From NCBI RefSeq assembly GCF_000516985.1, contig NW_006917091.1, positions 4,733,022 through 4,797,021 of the forward strand: 64,000 nt of DNA, in the 5' to 3' direction. Source of the stretch: Pestalotiopsis fici W106-1 (taxonomy: Eukaryota > Ascomycota > Sordariomycetes > Amphisphaeriales > Sporocadaceae). The position numbers were made by a program, and so were the translations under genes. A model generated the notes under the pieces. The model saw nothing but the letters and a program-made list of their open reading frames with translations. It did not search any database and had not been told where the DNA came from. Shown here piece by piece: positions 59,501 through 64,000 of this stretch (position 1 is its first letter; every line of letters begins with the position of its first letter).

Positions 59501-60660
59501 TATATTAATATAGCTGGGATTCGACGCTTTTATTAAAAAACCATATTTATTCTTTAACCCCGATTATATAATATTCCTAATATTTTATATTAACAATATC
59601 TTTATCTTTTATTATAAAAATTATAAAAAAATAGCCTAAACGCTTATAAAAAATATTAAAAAAAATATAAGCTTAAATTAAAAAAAAACGTTTTATAATT
59701 CTTTAATATTCGGGTATTTAAAAACCGGAGCATAAAAACCGTTATATTATTATATAATGCCTATATAAAAAAAATCGTAGCTAAATTCGGGATAAATAAC
59801 TAATTAAGCATACCAACCGTATTTATAAATTTAGCCTTTTTAAAAAAATACCTAAATATCGCTATTAAAAGCAAAATTAAAAAATTCTAAAAAATAATCG
59901 GTTTAATATTATATATTATTATTATAATTAAACTAAATATTATATTTATTATAGCTTAGCTTTTTTATTTTTTTACTAACCTAAAGCTAACGCATTTTAA
60001 AGCTAAGCTATAAATTATTAAATATTTTTAAAATACTAAATTCTTCGGTATTAGGTATAAAAAGCATATAAAAACCTAAATCCTAATAGCAAAAAATACT
60101 TTATTTGCCGACGATTAAAAATTAAAAAAAAGTTTATAAAAATATATTATTATATTTTTTAGCGGTTTAATAATATAAAAGGCCTTTAAATAAAGCATTA
60201 TATTTACTAGTATAATAAAAGCAAAATTAAACGCTTTATCGAAAACCGCTAAAAAAACTTTAGCATACGAACGGCTTTATCGGGATTTAAAGCTCAACCT
60301 TGGATAAAATTGGAATATTTTCTATAATAATTAATAAACGATACGGCTTATAATAAACGATAACCTAAAAGTTAATATTAAATTAAAATATATTAATATT
60401 AATAATATATAATTTAAATAAAAATATATAAAAGGATCTTTTAAAATTATTTATTTTTAAATAAATTAAATATTAATAAATAACCTTATTAAAGCGCTTT
60501 TAAAATAAAAATTTAAGCGCTTTATATTTTATTTAAATTTCCGCAAAATTATATTAGTACTATAAATAATATATTAAAAATAATAAAAAAATTAATTAAT
60601 AAAAATTACCGGTAAAAAACGCTTATATTATAATGCCTTATTAGGTAAATAAAAAAATAA
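56591..60660 (+). pseudogene. pol (integrase, reverse transcriptase, RNase H) of element B
   Basis: Readable copia landmarks in order: integrase KPNGKAKRAIR (about 57,480-57,515) with RNVKFNKK after it; reverse transcriptase KKALYGLKN (59,44x) and YINNIFIF (59,58x), the latter a mutated YVDDI box; RNase H FADD (60,10x), IKAKLNALSKTAK (60,21x), IRLIINDN and FKRFIF (60,5xx). Stop codons are dense. Asp-to-Asn changes in the polymerase box fit G-to-A mutation. Non-functional. Confidence 0.75.
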
Positions 60661-62853
60661 CCAAAAAACCGTAAAGCTTAACCCGCAAAAAATATATAAA
60701 CGCTAAATTTATACTTATTAATATATTATTATAAAAATCCCCTTATTTATCCTTATACTTAAGCATTATATTTAAAAACCTTTTATTTAATTATTTTTAT
60801 TATTAAAAAAAAAATCTATACGAATAAAAGCAGTACTAAAGCCTAAAACCGCTTTATTAAAGATTTATTATTAATAGATTTTAATAACAACCTTAAAAAT
60901 AATATAATATTTACGCTTTACGCAAGCCTTATTATAAAAATAATTTATATAGCGCTATATAAAAAAAATAATACTAAAATAATTATTATAATATTAATTT
61001 TTATATTTTAAAAGGTATAAAAAGCGAAATATAAGTTAAAAAAAATTTATATAAGCTTATAATTATCGCGACCCTTATTATAATAATAATAGCGATTTCC
61101 TAAAATCTAAAAATATTTGCTATTAACCGGTATATTTTTATATATACGATTAATAATAGCAGCTTTAATATAATAAACGCAAAAAATATTATTGCGTATT
61201 TCCGAAACCTTTACAACGCGCTTAAGGGTGTTAGCTAAATATTTTAATTTTTTACGTTAAATACGAATAATACGTTTAAAGCGACAAACAAAAGGCTTAA
61301 AATTATTTTCCTTAATTTTTGCCGACGGGTAACGAAAGTTATAAATAAAAAAATAAATATAAAAATACCCTTTTTATTACTAAAATAAGCAAAAAAAGCA
61401 ATAAATTGCTTACGATTTTCGGTAAAATTAATTATTTTAAATAATTAATCGCGAAAAATACGAATAAAAAGGGCGTAATTACTAAAGGAGGTGTAAACGT
61501 AATTACCAAAAATAGCTAAAAGCTAAATCGGAACTAAAATTCTAAAAACTCCTCGATTAAAAAAAGCAAAAAAACCAGACCTAAAAGCTTTACCGGCGCT
61601 TAAATTACTTTAAATAAAAAAACGCGATTTAACCGAAAAACGAGGAAAATCGGGATTATTAAATATAATACTATAAAAAATTAAAACGGATAAATACTAA
61701 AAATTAAAAAAAGCATAAAAATAAGCGCTAAAAAAATCAAAACTTATTATTACTACTAAAAAATACGCTAGCGCTTAATTTTATAAACGCGCTTTTTTTT
61801 CTCTTTATTACGACGAAAAAACTTAGCTATTATTCGGTCTTATTAAGCCTTAAAGCCACTAAACGAAAACGGGCGGTATATATAACTTTAAACGCGAATT
61901 TTTTTTAAAAAATTTAAAAAAAAAACAAGATATAATAATAGATAATATAATAAAAAAATAAAAATATATAATTATTTTTTAAAAAAGTAATAAATAGAAA
62001 TAAATTAAAAAAGCTTAAAAAAATCTACCTAAAAAAAAAAAAAAAAAAAATTTAGGAAGCAATAAGAAATAAGCTATTTATAAATAAAACAATTAATCTA
62101 ATTAAATAAACCACTATTTTTTAATTCGGGCAAAAACGCCAAATAAATATAAATTAGCAAAAATATACCTAAAATAATTATTAAAGGCCTAATAATAAAA
62201 GAATCGATAAAACTAATTATTATACTTTATCGAATATAATTATTACTAGATTTTTTAACCATCACGAAAAAAAAGGAGAGCTTAAAGCACTAGTTTAAAA
62301 AGGTATAAACGTGGTGAGAAAGAAAAAAAAACTCTAGCTAAGCAAGCCTATACTAAAAAAATTTAAAAAGCGTAAAAAATTAAAAGCAAATACAACTAAA
62401 TAAAAAAAAAATCTAAAATTTATCCAAACCTAATTATTAAATACTAAAAATAAATATTAATAAAAAAAAAAAAAATCTCTAAATAAATAGCGTATAAAAA
62501 AGTTATTTTTAAGAGAAAATTTATAAATAAAGGAATTTTTATAAAAAAATACTTAAATAAAAAGTAAAAATATAAAAAAGCTTTTTTAATCCGGATTTAT
62601 ATATAGCAGGCAAAAATAACTATCGCCAAAAAAACCTATTATTAACCGGTAATTTAATAACTAAATTCAACCTTTAAAATAAAAACGGCAAAAATAAAGT
62701 AAACCTTAAAGAGAATACGGGATAAATATTTAAAAAAGCTTGGGATCTCTATTTTTATATTTAATCCAATTTAAAAACAAAGATTTTAAAAGGCTATCTA
62801 ATTAATATATTTTTATTAAGCTTTTAAAAGACGCTTTAAAAGCTTAAGGAGTA
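60661..62853. other. Unexplained 2.2 kb between pol and the right LTR of element B
   Basis: AT-rich, mutated sequence downstream of RNase H. Nothing on the plus strand resembles a known retroelement domain. On the minus strand, about 61,000-61,600 has longer open stretches with few stops but no domain I recognise. It may be an extra 3' open frame, a non-coding region or another buried element. Confidence 0.4.
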
Positions 62854-63144
62854 TATAGCAATTAATTAGACCTTAAAGATTTTTAAAATACTAGATATAG
62901 AGAGTATATAGATATCCCTATTAAAAGCAAGGAGTTTACGGATAAAATCCGTACGCTCCAAGGAAATTAACAAATCTTTTTAATAAATAAATATATAAAT
63001 AGGATTATATGCTCCCTTTTTAATTAGAACTTAAATAAATATAATACACCTTGTAACCATACCCATACCTTTTAACGCTCTCAGCTTACTTTAATATTAT
63101 AACTCTTTCAAACCTACTTCACATGCTCCTTTAACTGTATCACA
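62854..63144 (+). repeat. Right LTR of element B, 291 bp
   Basis: Begins TATAGCAATTAA, the mutated counterpart of TGTGGCAGTCAG, and ends TGTATCACA before the AATTT duplication. Its first about 126 bp are heavily mutated; the rest is well preserved, the reverse of the left copy. Confidence 0.93.
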
Positions 63145-63149
63145 AATTT

Positions 63150-63467
63150 AACGGGTTAGAGCAGGCTACCCGTAAAGCAATATGGCTGAAAATTTTTTTT
63201 ACGGAAATTAGAATTAATATAAATACCGTATTAATTAAAAGAGATAATACGGGGGCTATAAATTTGGTATATAATCCGGAATATTATTAACGTATTAAAT
63301 ATATTGTTATACGGTATTTTTACGTACGGCAAAAGGTTAAAAATAAAAATATTCGAATCGAATATATTTTAACTAACGATATATTAGTAAACGGCTTTAT
63401 AAAGCCATTTCCTAAAGATAAATTTTAAAAATTTATTAAATTATTAAATTTAACCGATATTATTTAA
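63150..63467 (+). pseudogene. gag-pol of copia element A, 3' part (RNase H end)
   Basis: Continues A's frame directly after element B and its duplication, beginning AAC GGG TTA GAG CAG. It reads the RNase H block GLEQATRKAIWLK, then KRDNTGAINL and the C-terminal ILTNDILVNGFIKPF. It ends with TAA at 63465-63467, which may be the native stop or a mutated Gln codon. The first about 45 bp look unmutated. Confidence 0.88.
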
Positions 63468-63476
63468 TAGGGGGAG
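63466..63476 (+). other. Polypurine tract of element A
   Basis: AATAGGGGGAG lies directly upstream of the right LTR start. It is the expected plus-strand priming site in LTR retrotransposons and supports the LTR boundary at 63477. Confidence 0.8.
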
Positions 63477-64000
63477 TATTATACGGATATTAATATAATA
63501 TCGTATAATGCATAAAATTAGCTTTATAACGCATATTATATCGTTATAATAGCTATAAAACCCATCGAAATATCGTTAAATAACGATATATAGGAAATTA
63601 GTGGAATTTACCTTATATTAATTTATAATTAATATAGCACCACTTATAGCTATTATTTATAGTGCTATATAATTAATAAGTTATTATAGTTGATTATTGT
63701 GGCTATTATGGCTATTAGAACCCATTAGTGTCAGATGGTGGATTATGGTTCCCATACACTGGGGTGTGCTTGAGCACACGGATCAACCCCATAGTGTTCA
63801 GATAGATGTACGGGACCTCCCGGGGATTAGCCGGGGCCACCCAAATAAGCGTACACCTCATCAAAACTAAGAGGCGCAGAACATAGATCAATACATCACA
63901 CAATTGACACCCATATCAGACCAGTTTAAACTCCAATAGGAAAGCACCACCTTGATCAACAATTAGAATCCAATAGAACGTTCCACTAGATTAAGCCCCA
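63477..64000 (+). repeat. Right LTR of element A, split by solo LTR C and cut by the window end
   Basis: Matches the left LTR from 49534, first over 63477-63728 and then again from about 63962 to 64000. Differences include TGG to TAG, CAG to CAA and ATCAAG to ATTAAG, all transitions. The 233-bp insertion C lies between. The end is outside the window. Confidence 0.85.
63729..63961. mobile_element. Solo LTR C, 233 bp, unmutated
   Basis: Begins TGTCAGATGG and ends TTGATCAACA, i.e. TG...CA ends, and is flanked by the direct 5-bp duplication ATTAG (63724-63728 and 63962-63966). Removing it rejoins the LTR of element A. Base composition is normal, rich in CpA and TpG, in contrast to its surroundings. 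The family is not recognised; no internal coding part is present. The orientation cannot be set from the sequence. Confidence 0.85.

Larger units (their letters stand above)
54632..63144 (+). mobile_element. Ty1/copia LTR retrotransposon B, complete, RIP-mutated, nested in A
   Basis: An 8513-bp element bounded by two 291-bp LTRs (54632-54922, 62854-63144) and flanked by the 5-bp duplication AATTT (54627-54631 and 63145-63149). Removing it together with one AATTT restores the RNase H frame of element A without a shift. The internal part carries copia-type protease, integrase, reverse transcriptase and RNase H relics. The element is long for the family because about 2.2 kb follow pol. Non-functional. 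Confidence 0.93.
49534..64000 (+). mobile_element. Ty1/copia LTR retrotransposon A, RIP-mutated, nested host
   Basis: Left LTR starts at 49534 after a likely duplication TTAAC (49529-49533). A single gag-pol frame runs 50606-54631 and resumes at 63150-63467, in copia order (gag, protease, integrase, reverse transcriptase, RNase H). A polypurine tract (AATAGGGGGAG, 63466-63476) directly precedes the right LTR at 63477. The element continues past the window end. It hosts copia element B in its RNase H domain and solo LTR C in its right LTR. Many in-frame TAA/TAG codons at Gln/Trp positions make it non-functional. Confidence 0.9.

Noticed and set aside
63715..63903. 62-codon frame on the minus strand at the window end
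   Set aside because: It lies inside solo LTR C and has no domain.
48800..64000. CRISPR array or centromere as explanation of the AT-rich block
   Set aside because: No regularly spaced repeats are present, and the sequence reads as mutated mariner and copia elements with defined boundaries.

Overview
This window looks like a filamentous ascomycete, most likely a Sordariomycete of the order Hypocreales. The evidence is short GT-AG introns of about 50-160 bp, long pyrimidine-rich leaders, a CYP51 of the Fusarium/Trichoderma type, a KipA-type kinesin, a fungal rhodopsin-domain (PTH11-like) membrane protein, and C-to-T/G-to-A mutated repeats of the kind left by repeat-induced point mutation (RIP). 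The order-level call is inference from protein similarity recognised by eye.

Positions 1-48.5 kb are an ordinary gene-rich chromosome arm with 15 protein genes, mostly housekeeping, separated by long intergenic stretches. In order they are: vacuolar endopolyphosphatase (-), a histidine phosphatase/phosphoglycerate-mutase-like protein (-), an STK19-family winged-helix protein (+), a KipA/Kip2-type kinesin (+), a type II membrane GT23/FUT8-like glycosyltransferase (+), an SH3BGR-like thioredoxin-fold protein (+), the Golgi VTT-domain protein TVP38 (-), an alpha/beta hydrolase with an Asp nucleophile (+), a nine-exon seven-helix PTH11-like protein (+), CYP51 sterol 14-alpha-demethylase (+), a DUF3074 START-like protein (+), Ofd1/Tpa1 prolyl hydroxylase (-), a class V aminotransferase of the cysteine-desulfurase-like type (-), ribulose-phosphate 3-epimerase (-) and eIF3d (-). 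I rebuilt exon-intron structures from splice signals and reading-phase agreement. There is no sign of a biosynthetic cluster. The only suggestive neighbourhood is CYP51 close to Ofd1, the oxygen-sensing regulator of the SREBP sterol pathway in fission yeast.

From about 48.9 kb to the end the base composition collapses to AT-rich DNA. This is a nested stack of transposons, not intergenic noise. The C-terminal half of a mariner transposase (minus strand, ending near 48,940) is cut at 49,533 by a Ty1/copia element (A). A's gag-pol frame runs from 50,606 to 54,631 and is then split in its RNase H domain by a second Ty1/copia element (B, 54,632-63,144) with two 291-bp LTRs and the target duplication AATTT. 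A's frame resumes exactly at 63,150 and ends near 63,467. A's right LTR starts at 63,477 and is itself split by an unmutated 233-bp solo LTR (C, 63,729-63,961) flanked by ATTAG. Elements A, B and the mariner are RIP-mutated and non-functional; C is not mutated. The two LTRs of B carry a reciprocal mutation gradient: each is damaged on its inner side and spared on its outer side. I consider this the most informative signal in the window.
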